A stretch of 64,000 nucleotides of DNA from Deroplatys truncata. Its lineage: Eukaryota > Arthropoda > Insecta > Mantodea > Mantidae. Each line of letters opens with the position of its first letter. The first letter of the stretch is position 1. This document shows, piece by piece, positions 23,069 to 35,330 of the stretch. Where the stretch lies: assembly GCA_030765065.1 (NCBI GenBank), contig CM060990.1, positions 458,636,321 through 458,700,320 of the forward strand, read 5' to 3'. The notes beneath the pieces were generated by a model that saw only the letters and a program-made list of their open reading frames with translations, had not been told where the DNA came from and did no database searches. The translations under genes and the position numbers were made by a program.

Positions 23069-25751
23069 GGGACACTGGGAGTGAATTTTCAAATTTCCAT
23101 ATTATTGTATGGATATTTCTGAAAATTATAGGGTGAGTCTATTGCTGTTAGATTAATGTGAACACCAAATTCGATGCAACTTGCATAAGTACTTTGGGAG
23201 TTATTAATTATTTTATGAATTTTATTATGTAAATGTTTCGCATAATCAAAATTAACCACGCGCATCAAAAGTTTAGAAAATTGGTTGACATTTTTGGAAT
23301 TGAAACTTTGAATCAGTTACAAAAAAGCATGATTTGAAAGTTCAATAAATTTTTATGAGTGAATTATGATAATTTTTTTAATACTTTAGAAATTTGAATC
23401 TGAAATTCATATTCTTAAAATTATTATTAGTGTTAGGCATATTTTTGTAACATAGAATGTTACAATGGATACTTATGCAAATTCTGACAAAATTTAGCTG
23501 TGTTTAAACAAAAACGCATGCGCGAGGTTCGTTTTTAATGTGTGAAAATGAAGTTTTGAGAAAAACACTGATTTATAAAGTATTATGCTGGGAAACAGTG
23601 AATTGTATGCTTTGCATATCAGAACTCTCCTGATTTATAATCCTACATGTTTGTAGTTCCCTTTGTGTCATTTTTCTGTAATTTTGTGCCCTTTTTGCCA
23701 CCTGCAGATCCTTTCCTGTCTGTAGCAGCACACCTCCTCTCTTAGAGTCGAGTTGTATCAAGGTATGACTGAACTTTAAGGGACACTGGGACTGAATTTT
23801 GTAACTTTTTTGAAAACTATTTACTGAAAAATTAGTACATTTAATTAGTGGGCAAATATGGAAATGACTGTGAAAAAGTTCAAAGCTCAAATAGTTTCTC
23901 AGATAATAAAATTGAATATTTTTCATTAGCAAACAAAAACTTTTCAAACTACCATGCACATTCACATTTATCAGAGAAGTATGATAGTGACATTTTCCTA
24001 TACTTCAGTACAATGAAAAGAAATCTAAGCATTTGATAGAAGTTGATGTTATTATTTGTATAGAAATAAAATTTCCCTTTTATGAAGTTTATGTCAAATT
24101 TTCCTTGATTTTTATTATAAATTAATTTTTTGTGAGCCAATGAGTAAAGCAATCATAAAAATGTATACTTAAATCTTTATATTTTGAGAAGGTGTGTGAA
24201 AATTTGCATACAAATCAGAGCAAAACTGAAATGTAAGGAATCAATTTCATGTGCAAAAATGAAAACTGAGAAAAAAATACATATTTCTAAAGGATGCACA
24301 TTCTTTTTAAACTTACAGCTTAACAGGTACTTATAACTGCCCTGAAGCATATGTTTTCTCTTCCATTTTCTATTTGGCTTGCTCCTTTTTCATTTTTGAT
24401 AATTTACTCTTCCTGCGAGCTGTTTTCTTCTTCTCAGTTGAAGATCGAGCACACTCATATTTTCTTCTGTTGTTGCATCTCTTCATAATCACATCTGATA
24501 CAATGCAAATTGTAGAATTCTTTATAGTAGATTTCATTTCTTCAGTAGCTGAGTACCTCATATAAAATTCTGACCAGCATTTGTTACAGCAATTGTGATG
24601 CTCTTCTTTGGTAAAAAAAATTCTTTTGGACATTCCTCCATAACCTGGCACGCAGCGATTTGTGTTGATTTTGTGTAACATCTCTTACACATTTATGCAG
24701 CAGCTCATCACAGGCTAGTCTTTGGTAGACAAACATTATCTTGGAAACAGTTGATTCAGAAAACTGTATGGACATTTTATCACTGGTATCAGATTGTGTA
24801 CCACTAGCTATACTTTTGTTGTAAAAGTACCAGGAGTCAGTGCCAGTGGGACATTTGCCATGCTGGGGTTTGTTGTCTGTTGACATGTGGTGAACTGACG
24901 ATGACATAAACAGCCTTTTTCATGCCACATTTATTATTATTTTCTACTATAGCATTTCTATTGGTAAAAAGGTTAATTTGCTAAAAATGGCATTACACAT
25001 TTTCTGTTTATTTCAAATGGAAACTTCTAGTTATTTTGTCTTTAATGACACAGGACTGGAATATTTCTGGGTAGGGCTAAAACCACAATTGTTGCACTTT
25101 CACACATGATTTTTGAGCAAACCCATGCCTTTCTCTAATTTGTAGTCACATTTGAACACCCACATTCACTACAGTAGGCATTTTCAAACAACTCACTCAA
25201 AGTTTGCTTTCAACACTGAAAGTCTATTGTACATAAACAACAAAGTGTATCAAAAGATCTGTAAGATAGATATATGAACAAAGCCTTAAACAACCAACGA
25301 CGTATTAAAATAACTGCAAAGTGCTGTAAAATAAGATGATAGGGGTAAATGGAGAGAATTTTAATTAAATAGACTACCAAAATATAATTTTTCTTCTCAA
25401 ACTCTAAACTTTTGTTCATTACGTGGTAAATAGTTATGCATTTAGGCGCTAGATGGAAGCACAAAGTAGGCAATTACATGTGATTCCAAAACGTGGCCAA
25501 ATAAATCGAAAAATATGCGGAAATTAGCAAATTATGATGCTTTACATATAGAAATAGGAAGTGGGCTGCTCCAGTGGAGTTTTAAGTGAGCACACGGGTG
25601 ATTTAAACATGTCGCTGGGCTTTTAAAAATGGCAGATAGTGCAAAATGTTTGGCCAAAATGATTCACAATTGTCTATGGAATATTTATGTGATATAATTC
25701 CAAAATCGAAAATTTTGTCATTTTCACCCAAAAATTCACTCCCAGTGTCCC
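23069..25751 (-). mobile_element. TTAA-flanked transposon with Mutator-like protein remnant
   Basis: TTAA flanks both ends (23065-23068 and 25752-25755). The ends are inverted repeats, both reading GGGACACTGGGAGTGAATTT inward. Copy B of the host transposon has a single TTAA at the same point (about 36350, read in reverse), so boundaries and target duplication are directly supported. TTAA targeting is typical of piggyBac and Kolobok elements. The coding remnant is on the minus strand. A further copy of the end sequence lies inside at 23776. Confidence 0.9.
24370..25190 (-). pseudogene. Mutator-like (PF20700-like) transposase remnant
   Basis: Near 25190-25080 an N-terminal zinc-cluster-like stretch reads AYCSECGCSNVTTN then KIMCESATIVVL. 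The middle of the protein is missing. The C-terminal part (24907-24370) reads HHMSTDNKPQHGKCPTGTDS, then WYFYNKSIASG, LACDELLHKCVRDVTQN and a lysine-rich tail ending at 24370. The STD-KPQH-CPTG-SW block is a hallmark I know from arthropod and vertebrate proteins annotated with the Mutator-like transposase domain. A frame change near 24630 separates LWRNVQKNFF from FFTKEEHHNCCNKCW. It is a non-autonomous derivative. How this protein family relates to the TTAA target preference is an open point. Confidence 0.6.
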
Positions 25752-28654
25752 TTAAGATAACTCCATAAAACGAAATCTAATGGGATAAAATCTGGTGAGC
25801 GTGCTGGCCACCCAAGTGGTCCATGCCGTCCGATCCATCGCTCAGGATAGGTGGCGTCGAGATAAACCGTTACACGACGGGCGGAATTAGCTGGCGCCCC
25901 ATCATGTTGGTAGCACACAATCGGTTCTGCAACGGCACTTCATTCAGTAGAGGTGACAATTGATATTGTAGGAAGTGGATATAGGCATTCCCAGTGAGTT
26001 GGCCAGCATAAAAATATGGGCCTATTATATAATAATCACCGAATACAAACGTTGAAACTCCATCGGACTTGTAAGGCCGCCTCTCACATCCAATGTGGGT
26101 TTTCAGTGCTCCAGTAATGCATGTTGTGGCGATTTACATGGCCTGTGTTGTGGAAACCTGCCTCGTCTGTAAATAACACAGTTGCCAAAAAATGTGGAAT
26201 TTGTTCACTTTGTCGTATGTTCCACCCAACGAACGCCACTCTCCGTCCATTGTCCGGCTGCAGTAGCTCCTGGTGTAGTTGAAGATAATAAATGTGAAAC
26301 TTTGCGTGATGTAGTATTCTTCACGCGGAAGACTGGCTAATATTGAAATGCCTGCGAATGTCCCTCGTACTACAATGCGGATGATGAATGACATAGTCAA
26401 GTCACACGATCTGTCATTGCCTGGTCATAGACAGGGTGATCTCTTCGTGGATGTAGTGTCTTGTGCACTGCTCCTGATTCTAGAAGGCGGTTCACAACTC
26501 GCAGAAAGTGTGAATTGTAGGAAGTGTTCTCTGCGGAAACCTCTGTTGGTATAGATGACGTGCCTCCGTTGCATTCTGCTGCGCTTCCCCGTATACTTAC
26601 ATGACCAGATACTCTCAATTCGAAAACATTGTTCCACAGTAAGCACGAACGGCTGGAGCTTCGTATTTATAGGCAAATCCACTTTCTAGTGTATTCGGAA
26701 AGAAACCATGATGTGCTAGAAAGCTCTCGAGGAATGAACTGAAATGAATGAAATAACTCATTTATTCGCAGGCGTGATATGAACTTCCGACATTCACCAT
26801 AACTTTCCAGCATGTTAACCATTGCGCTACTAGAGCACGTTAAAAACGACCACCACCGTAGGCTAATCAGCGGGCTGGTGAATGCGATGTCAGCACCTAT
26901 AGATATATGCGTAGGTGTTAGAGGTATATATATGTTTGATAATTGTTGAGCTGCAAAAGAATTTATCTTTTTATTTACATCTAAATGTTGAACCTTTCTT
27001 TCCTTGAACATACGCTCGCTGCTACAATACTTCGTAGCTAAAGTGTGCTTGTAATTAAATATTTATTACAAAGGGTCCGGCACGCAATTTCCATCTTGGA
27101 AGACACATGCACTTAAGAGTTTAGCAAACGATTCCAAATATATTACAAACCAGCGCAAATGGTAGGAGGAAAAATTGGAGCGAAATTTAGCAGTCACGTA
27201 TGTGTATTGCATTTTATATTTTTAATATTTTGAATTATTCGGGAATAGTAGTGATTTTTAACTATTTCCTACCTCATTCTGATATAATTATAATTCCGAT
27301 GTATTTTCCTTTTGAATTTCTTGCAGCTGAAATTCTTTTCTAAATTTGGTTCTTCTTGCATAACATATTGGTAAGGAGCTTATTCGCTAAATATTATTAT
27401 GGCTTTAAATTTAGAACTCTTGCGAAAGGAGGAATTACTTTTTCATCTTTGCTCACGTGGCGTAAGCGTTGAAGGCTCATATACTGTACCATTATACAAG
27501 CTAGAAAAAGCATCTAAGATTAAAATTTTTCCAAGGACGAATTACGACTTCTTCTTCAGGAAACTAAGGAACAGCTACTAGAATTTCGAGACATATTTTC
27601 AGAACAAATTAGTTCTTTGTCTTCTGCAGCATGGCGGCAATTACGTGCTCGTTTGGTTCATTATTCAGAACGTGTACGGTTTGTACAAAATTCGTCTTTT
27701 GGAGTAATGGAACGCGTTGATTTAGCAGTTCTTTATTGAGATCATTCGACTTCGTTACAAAATTTTGCGTCCATGTCTTCGTAAAATAGGGATGGTGTGG
27801 AAATTTCTGTTGAACCTGGAAACAAAGGATCCGCACTTTTCGCCTCATCAAAAGCGTGTACTGTATCATAAATTACGCAATTTCAACTTCAGCCTTTAAA
27901 GGTGGATCACTACGCGCAAAATTTAATCGCTAATAAACGTTTTTCTGTGAATTTGCCACATTAGGCTTTAGATTTTTTTCTTTCTTTTTGGAACGTTTTG
28001 TTCTTCTATGAGATTGCTCGCGTAGAGATTGCTCGCGTGAAATGATGGTTAACCCGAGCGACATTTATCGACTGTCGTTATCTATTACCGATGGCAAAAT
28101 AGTTCATTAGCTCAAAATTCGGCATTACTGTTCCTGCAGTTTCATAACTCAGGTTCTGTGCTTTTTCTTTGGGCCACGATCACGTACTTTATTTTTGATA
28201 CAATATTATTATGATCCTCAAGCAGATCACGAAACGTTTTCTGAATTTGTTGTCAGGGTACGTAAATATGCCAAACTATTTTGTATTTCAGATTTGGAAA
28301 ACCAGATATGTAATATTATTATATCGGATCTAAACGACGCTACGCGTCTCCAATCAGTATTTTTGGCTCAACCTCAGACTTTTACTGATATAGATAATAT
28401 CACCATGTGGTTACAACAACTCAAGCCACACAGTTAAATTCAGAACAGACGTTAAATGCGCCAGCGAAATAAGACACAAACTGCATTTACCGTTTCAGAA
28501 ATTGAATTAAAATTTACTACATCTAATGCTCGTAAAAATGTAACACATTTACAACGTTGTACGTATTGTCAGCGTTCCGGCCATTCATATGACCGTTGTT
28601 TCCGGCGTCAAAAAGAAACGTGGAAATCCACTAAACATCAATTCTGACAATTAC

Positions 28655-28715
28655 AGTAATTTGAGGGCGCTGATGACCTTAGCTGTTTAACGCCCTTAAC
28701 TGCCATATCATCACA
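28655..28715 (+). repeat. Short SINE/LINE-tail-like patch inside gag
   Basis: GGGCGCTGATGACCTTAGCT followed by GTTTAACGCCCTTAA resembles the conserved 3' tail shared by several insect SINEs and their partner LINEs, as I remember it. No tRNA head is visible, so this would be a strongly 5'-truncated insertion. Confidence 0.35.
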
Positions 28716-30411
28716 GTAACTTGGTTTTCCACACTCGGTTTTACTGGATATTCACGGTTTACCGTTTATTCCGTCTCCTATTGTTTCGATGTTTTGATTC
28801 CAAATATTTCGATTTTGCTCTATTAGACTTTGGAACTATGTTAAACTTATTCGATGAACATTTTTCCCAATTCGAAGTCCCTTAAGAAGACAGTTAAATG
28901 TACATCAGCTACAACTATTTCGGTCTCCACAGTAGAAGTTCGTGGTTCTGTTCGCTTATATATTAGAATCCACAAATATTCTTGGCCAGTGGACTTTGCG
29001 ATTGTTTCGAATTTACCTTATTCGTTTATATTGGGAAGTCCTTTCATGCATTCTTCTAGTTTGAGACTCGGCTTTTCTGATTTCACTGTACCCTTTGCAT
29101 TTAGTTTATCCGAAAGTGTAAAATTTTCTTTTGGGTCCCAATGTTTGGCCTGTTTGCATTTACCCAGATATTTAATGACTTTACAAGACGCCAGTTGCTT
29201 ACATCTGTCGGAAGATTAGAGCTATCAAACTTTATATCTGTTGCGAGAATTTCCGGACATGTTTACGAATATATTGGGGTTGGCCCGTGATTTTCAATAT
29301 CATATACAGCTGAATGATACAAAACCAACACGCTCACCACCGTATAAACTGTCAGCTCCTAAGCTTCAAATTATGCGTGATCAAACTAATAAGTTATTAC
29401 GTGAAGGGATTATAGAAACTTCGACAGCTTTATGCTAGTCCGTGTTTTTTGTACCAAAACCAAATAATGAGGCACGCCTCGTAGTTGATTTCCGAAAGTT
29501 AAATAAGGATAGTTCTTTGGATTCTATGCCGTTGCCTCAGGATCATGATGCGGCTCATTATTTCAAGGATGCTAAAGTTTTTACAACATTGGATCTAAAG
29601 CGTGTTATCATATACCCTTAGCTCCCTCGCACCCGTTTACAGCGTTTACAACTCCGTGGAATTTATACCAATTTTGTAGGATTCCTTTTGTATTTCGACG
29701 GGTGCTCAGGTACATTCGGGATTACTTGACCGAATTTTGCATAAATGTAAATTTAAATTTGTGTACTACTTGGACGACCTCGTTGTTTATTCTCCCGGCT
29801 TTGACACGAATTTTCAACATTTGCGTATGGTTTTTCCAGTGCCTGCGCCAAGTTGGTCTTGCGGTTCTAAATGTCTAAAGTGACATTTGGTGTTACACAA
29901 ATCTCTTTTTTAGGCCCTTTGATTTCTCTGCACGAGTTTCGATAGATCCGTCACGTACATTAGCAATTAGACATTATCCAGCTCCAAAGTCACTGTGGCA
30001 ACTTTCTCGATTCCTGGGGATGGTTTCCTTTTTAGGGAAATTTATACCGAACTTAGCTGCAACAGCTGAACCTCTTTACACGTTACGTCGAAAGGGAGTT
30101 AGATTCCGTTGGTTGTCTGTATAGATACAAGCCTTTGAACAACTTAAATTATCTTTGTCAAATCCTCCTGTTTCGGCTATTCCGGACTTTATGAAGCCAT
30201 TAATATTACAGACAAATACTTCTTCAACGTGTCTTTATGCCATACACTTCCCCAGAAACCTGTACTGTTCCTTACTATTCACGCACCCTCACTCAGCAGG
30301 AACATCGTTTGTCGACTTATAAGCTCGAGGCCCTCGCAGTTCTAGTGGTATGTGAGAAATACAAGTCCTTCTTAGAGCATCGTCTATTTGAGTGTGACAA
30401 CCAAGCTATTA

Positions 30412-32369
30412 TAACTGGCGCAACAGTTCTAGACACGTGAAAATCTTAATGACAGCTATGAAGCGAGTTACATACCAGATCAGGAGGTGACCGGTCGTCT
30501 GCATGCTGCAGGAATGCGTGGGACAGTCATTGTCAAATATCCACACACCGGTTATGCACTGCACTACACGATAAACTTATAGTTATATACAGTATATTTA
30601 AATCCACCGCTGTAAAATGCCTTTAATATAAAAACACTGTCAACCATCTGCCTCCAGTTCTTCCACACCTGACAGCCCTTCCTCTTCTGCGGAATCACTC
30701 ACATCAATGCCGCTATCACTGCTGTCTCTACTTTCTGCACCATTATCCTGGATGAGAATTTTTTCTAATTGATTTTCTGCAATTCCGTATTTTTTTAAAT
30801 AATGATTCTCAATTTATTCAACATGTCGATATAGATTTTCCATTCTGGCCTTCCAATTTCTGCAAATCGCTGGCGACATAACTGCTCCACATTTTTTAGT
30901 TTAAAAGTGATATTTCTGCAGGCCACCCAGTTTTTGACATCAGCCCAGATTAATTCGATTGGGTTTAGATCTGGGTTATACGGTGGCAGTCTAAGTACAT
31001 TATGGCGATGTTGTATTAATATCTGGCCAAGTATTATGAGTTATGACTTCTGAAGGGATTTGTTGGCTTTAACTAAGTTATATTTGTTTTACTCATGCTT
31101 TCATCAAAAGCTATATTATGCTTAAGCAACCAGGTTTTTATTTCTTCTTTCAAGGAATTTGAGGTAGGTTGTTTGTCAATTTGAGTGTTACCACATTGTG
31201 AACCATTGTCGATAACCAGAATAGACCCAGCAGGCATATTAGGTATCACATTGGTGTTGATTCACTTCATGTAATTTTCTGTATTCATTTCTTGATGAAA
31301 ATCTCCTGTTTTTTGTTGCGACTTGTAAAAGAAGGGCATTTGGAACGAACAGCATGAACGATAATAAGTATTTGCCCTTTGGCAACAGGTGCCTGAAAAC
31401 CTAATTCGCTATCGTCACTTCAACTTTTAGATGTATGACTGCTGTGTATGTACGACTCATCTTCATACACTATAGTTTGACCCTCTAATTTGTACCTCTG
31501 AGTAAGGTACTCTTCCAGCTGAGATCGTATGTCGTGCTTTTCTATTAGAACTCTATTTGGTTTCGTTTTCTTCCACTTAAACCCTAAATCTTCTATAATT
31601 TTTCTGAGATTTTTAGCAGCATCTTGAAAATTTATGCTGATATTAGTACATATAAAATTATAGTCATTTGGAAAGTTAGTATCTGACTGCAAAATTCAGT
31701 GCCATAGCCGGGATTTAAGACTTGTAGCACCACCTTGAACGTTTATGACATGTTTCAGATTGATGAGCAATCTGCTTATTGTTGGCACCCTTTTTTCTTC
31801 CACATAGAAATTGTGAATCGTGCACCGAGTGACGCATTTGTCGAAATCGTCTATTTCTGTAATACGTTTAGGGACCTTATGTTTCTTCACAGGTGTGTCA
31901 AATGGTACCCTTTCATCCATATGGTTTTTCTTATCTTTGAGAAATCTGGAAACGGAACTCAGTGAAACAACAGTTGCTTTGGCTACTCTTTCTTTCAGTC
32001 TCTTAAGGCTTTTGTGAAACTCGGATAAACATATATTTTCTTCCTTCATCTCTGCTTCTTGCATCATGAAGTCGAGGACATTTGCAGTTATTTCCCTGCT
32101 TTGAATACGTAATAACTTACCATTTAACTTTGGCAACGTAGGAGCCATGGTTATAAATAACACAAATATAAAATAAGCACTATTTACGTACTAATCTCTT
32201 TGAAATTACAAGATGCGGACGCTTTCTATGCAGACTATATGTGTTACGCACTGTGAGTAAGCAAAGGTATTATATCGCTTTCGTTGATTAAGCTAAACAT
32301 AAACCATTCCTAGGCTCGGCAGCTGGGGTGGCAATCAAGGTCACGATTCCAGAAGTTTTGCGCCAGTTA
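30412..32369 (-). mobile_element. Tc1-like transposon inserted in gypsy RNase H
   Basis: Inverted ends TAACTGGCGCAACAGTTCTA from 30412, and from the other strand at 32369 TAACTGGCGCAAAACTTCTG. A TA duplication lies outside (30410-30411 and 32370-32371). The length is 1.96 kb. RNase H sequence of the retrotransposon lies on both sides, so this insertion is younger than the retrotransposon. Confidence 0.9.
30640..32146 (-). pseudogene. Tc1/IS630-type transposase with long acid spacing
   Basis: The probable start is MAPTLPKLNGKLLRIQSREI at 32146. The N-terminal 150 residues carry a helix-turn-helix-like region (VVSLSSVSRFLKDKKNHMDE). After a frame change the catalytic part starts: GQTIVYEDESYIHSSHTSKS (first acid, near 31450), MPAGSILVIDNGSQCGN (second, near 31230-31190), PPYNPDLNPIELIWADVKNW (third, E near 30955). 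About 84 codons separate the second and third acids, against 34-41 in ordinary Tc1/mariner. Related arthropod proteins with LPPYHC-NPIELIW motifs also have a long spacer. Stops lie within 31420-30980. Inactive. Confidence 0.75.
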
Positions 32370-33780
32370 TACTTGGGTCCTCTAGCATCGCCGTCAAACA
32401 GGCAAATTAGCTCGTTGAGCTATCCGGTTTAGCGTTTTCCAGTTTACGGCATGTCATATTAAGGACACAGATAATTTCATTCCAGATGCTCTTTCTCGTA
32501 TGTTTCAAGCTGAATCAGATACTGAGAATCGCCCTCCACAACTTGCTTTTCTAAAATCTTATCCGAGATGTTCCCCAGGTATTTAACTCCTTGCCTGAAC
32601 ACCACAGATCGGATCCTGATCTAGGACCATTGTGGGTAGCATCTAGTCAGGGTAATGTTCCAGAAAATTATAGTTTTCGCAATGGGGCTTTGCCTGCGCG
32701 TTTGCCAAGGTCGAATGCTTTGCGCATTGTGTTACCACGTACGTTAATCCCCATAGAACTTCGCTGTTTTCACTCTTTGCAATTTGGCGCACATCCTGGT
32801 TTTTTAAAACTAAGTCACGTATATACTGCCATTTTGTGGGGAACATATTTATATATATACATATATATATATATATAAACATTTCACAACTCATCCGTAA
32901 TTGTTCTATCTGTCTTAGGTCTAAACCACCTCAGTCAACTCGGTTTGGTTTATTTAATTCTTATTTAGCTACTTACCCAATGGAAAGGCTTTTCCTAGAT
33001 TATATTGACCTATTTCCACGTTCGGTGAAAGGTAATTATTATCTTTGTGTGGTAATTGACGCATTCACGAAGTTTATATATTTATTCCCAGTGCGGGCAT
33101 CTACGGCGCATAACACAGTGAATGTCTAATCCACTGTTTTCGCGTCCTTCGATTTTCCTCAGACCATTGTGTCAGATAATGAGCCCTACTTTCGAGCGCA
33201 AATATTACGAACCTTCATTTTTGCAAATGGTGTTCACTTAGTCCATACCATATTATCCGTGCCCTTCCCTCGCGGAACGGGTAAATCGAAATCTAAAGAG
33301 CACTCTCGTTGCTTTTCACGCTCAGATTCACCGACTATAGGGTACACGTTTAGCTGCGTTTCAATTTACATTCAATTTAGCGACACATGAAGGGCATCAG
33401 CTGATTCCCTTCCAACTGATGTTCAGATTTTTACCTGCGTGCCCTATTACAAATTCGTGACAAATTCGCGAGTTTTTGGCTGAACATTCCCATTCGGGTT
33501 CTACTCTTGATTTTTTGGCAGTCCACGTTTAGCCAATTATATCGGTATCTTCAGCGACGAGAATGTTATAACGCATCCCGTAAACCACCGCCTTTCAAAT
33601 TTGGAGTTTGCTTTTCATCCAAAATCATCCTTTAAGTCGCGCCGCTCAGCACTTCCCATAAATTAGCGCCTCGATATGTCGGTTCTTTCCGTATTATCGG
33701 TATTGTGAACAAAGTTTCATTCCGCATTCAAAATTACCTCCACCCACGCTTCTCAATTCAGCTTAGTTTCTCCAGAGGCT

Positions 33781-34517
33781 TTTAGTGGATGAGTATACCT
33801 TGACGAGGTTAACTCGTCCTTTCGTCTCCAACTGGTGTATTTTTTCTGCACCAGTGGCTCGCAGGTGCACTTATTTTTGTACATGCCGAAGGCATTCTTC
33901 TTTTTTTCTTTCTGTATTATATGTGCTTATTCTCTTCTTTGCATTTTGTGTATTTGTTAGGTGGGCACGGGATTTTGTATTTTTGTGGTTTTTCCCTGTA
34001 TCTGACTGTGTAGAGATCCGTAAGTGTAATAGTACTCGAGTACTCTAGACTGGTGCCATGTAGTATTTCTGTGTTGGTGCTAGTATTTATTCAGCGTGCT
34101 GCGTTTTTTGTTTTGTCTCCTGCAGAATAATACAAAATTTTATGGGTATCCGGGAAAATATTTTTAATTTGCTTTGTTATGTTTATTCCAGAAATATGTT
34201 TATATATGTTATTTTGTGACATATATTATCTGACTATAGATTTATATATTGTTGTATTTATTATATAGTTTGAAAACTGTTATGCAGTTTTTATAGCGTT
34301 TTTTGAAATTTTTAATTCAAAATTTGCTACTCTCAGTTTTGCTTGAATACATGAACTTCAATTCTATTCTTATTCCTTTTGTAGTTCGCTTTATTCCATA
34401 ATGCGTTTCGACAATTTTGTCCGCTTACCATTCAGTGAACCTATGTTCCTGTGCCTTATGTTACATGTGAATTCTGCTTGGCCACCTGTGGAGCTTCGTC
34501 CCGAGAGCGAGATTTCC
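33781..34517 (+). other. Untranslated 3' part of the retrotransposon fossil
   Basis: T-rich sequence between the end of recognisable integrase and the polypurine tract. No env-like or other protein was identified. Confidence 0.4.
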
Positions 34518-34530
34518 TGCGGGGGGGGGA
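34518..34530 (+). promoter_or_regulatory. Polypurine tract before the 3' LTR
   Basis: A run of nine G with flanking purines ends a few bases before the TG that opens the 3' LTR. This is the usual plus-strand primer position in LTR elements. Confidence 0.6.
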
Positions 34531-35255
34531 GCAATTGAACCATTTTGGGCTCCCTTCCTAAACTATCATCTTCTCTGAAACCGGGAAGCTTGTTATACAT
34601 CCTCTTCAGTTTCGATATTATCAGATATTCCCCCGAGCATTAGAGGTGCAACTCGCAGAGAACGCCGGCCGAGCCCACCAGAAATAGTCTGATTCTTCAC
34701 CTATAGAGGCCGGCGGCCTGGCAGCTCGCCAGAGGGAGCTGGTGGCCAGGACCTGGAGTCACGTGGTACATCCGCAGGTGGGATGCCGGGCAGCTTTGGA
34801 CATGAAGAGGATTGGATATCACCGGAGAAGCCGGCGTAGCTCGGTGGTCTGGAAAGCGGCGTCGTCCACACGCAATTTCGGCTTAGTACAAAATTCTATT
34901 CATACCTTTTGAGAGTAACATTCTAAATTTAACAGACTAAGTCGTGTGACGTGCCTTTATAATGGGGCGATATAGAGAAAGTTAGTCATACAGGAATTTG
35001 TTAATTCTAATGGACGAAAGTCATTGTATTTGTGCAAGAAGAAGAAGAAATGAGAACAGACTTTATTCAATTTACTGCTTGTTAACTTCTCTGTGAAACT
35101 TAGTGAAGATTTCGGAATATATATACCGTGTGAGTCCTCTCATCCTGAGGATTGGTAACTAGGCAACCCTGGTTTTGCAGAGGATGCGAAATCAGGTGCT
35201 GACGGTGCATTCACCAGCCCGCTGATGAAGGCTACGGTGGTGCTCGTGGTTAACG

Positions 35256-35330
35256 CTCTAGTAGCGCAATGGTTAACATGCTGGAAAGTCAGGGTGAACG
35301 TCGGAAGTTCAAGTCCCGTCTGCGAATAAA
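35256..35330 (+). other. tRNA-like segment at the 5' side of transposon copy B
   Basis: TAGCGCAATGGTTAACATG fits an A box and D-arm. CGGAAGTTCAAGTCCCG, 50-odd bases further on, fits a B box within a T-arm (four of five stem pairs). Copy A has the same segment at 26760-26842 on the minus strand, with a more decayed B box. It also forms the first codons of an open frame starting at 35269, which are therefore unlikely to be genuine protein. Confidence 0.55.

Larger units (their letters stand above)
22790..26670 (-). pseudogene. DD41D transposase, copy A, two exon-like pieces around an insertion
   Basis: Upstream piece (26670 down to 25756): a helix-turn-helix remnant in several frames (GFRREHFLQF), a central stretch, and MCYQHDGAPANSARR near 25918 followed by PDFIPLDFVLWSYLKG near 25760. 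The acids in YQHD and PLDF are separated by 41 residues, the spacing reported for rosa-type Tc1/mariner relatives. Downstream piece (23064 down to about 22790): AYQERPMTPQQLRERIILTC and the C-terminal GGNGFICV. The last acid is kept here, whereas copy B has Tyr. Multiple frame changes, and the 2.7-kb insert between the pieces, mean it is inactive. Confidence 0.7.
22456..26907 (-). mobile_element. DDE (DD41D) transposon with tRNA-like ends, copy A
   Basis: Minus-strand counterpart of the copy at 35190-36985. Its 5' leader (26760-26907) and its 3' flank (about 22456-22700) both match copy B read in reverse. It is interrupted by a 2.7-kb element at 23069-25751. A tRNA-like T-arm stretch (CCCAGATTCAAGTCCTGG) sits at its left edge near 22459-22477, and a second tRNA-like segment at 26760-26842 on the minus strand. 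Confidence 0.7.
22205..27157 (+). repeat. 5' LTR, split by a DNA transposon
   Basis: Left part 22205-22455 and right part 26925-27157 match the corresponding parts of the 3' LTR. Between them lies a minus-strand DDE transposon (22456-26907) that is itself split. The LTR ends CAGCGCA and is followed within a few bases by TGG, where a primer-binding site would start. Confidence 0.65.
27399..33780 (+). pseudogene. Fossil Ty3/gypsy gag-pol
   Basis: Recognisable parts in order: a gag N-terminus (27399, RKEELLFHLCSRGVSVEG), a gag segment (28195-28437), a CCHC zinc knuckle (C-x2-C-x4-H-x4-C, 28557-28598), a protease-like stretch ending ILGSPF (about 29040), reverse transcriptase with its YYLDD box at 29763, RNase H (about 30230-30410 and again 32375-32520, on either side of a Tc1-like insertion), and integrase (about 32650-33500) with the core LDYIDLFPRSVKGNYY. 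The order RT, RNase H, integrase places it in Ty3/gypsy. The region is broken in many places and is a fossil. Confidence 0.85.

Noticed and set aside
24374-24565. Plus-strand hydrophobic frame of 63 codons
   Set aside because: It is the antisense of the lysine-rich tail of the Mutator-like protein.
31735-32017. Plus-strand frames of 65-76 codons
   Set aside because: They are antisense to the Tc1-like transposase, which has clear motifs on the minus strand.
34830-34880. tRNA-like stretch with an A-box-like GCGTAGCTCGGTGG
   Set aside because: No B box at the expected distance; kept only as a remark in the 3' LTR entry.
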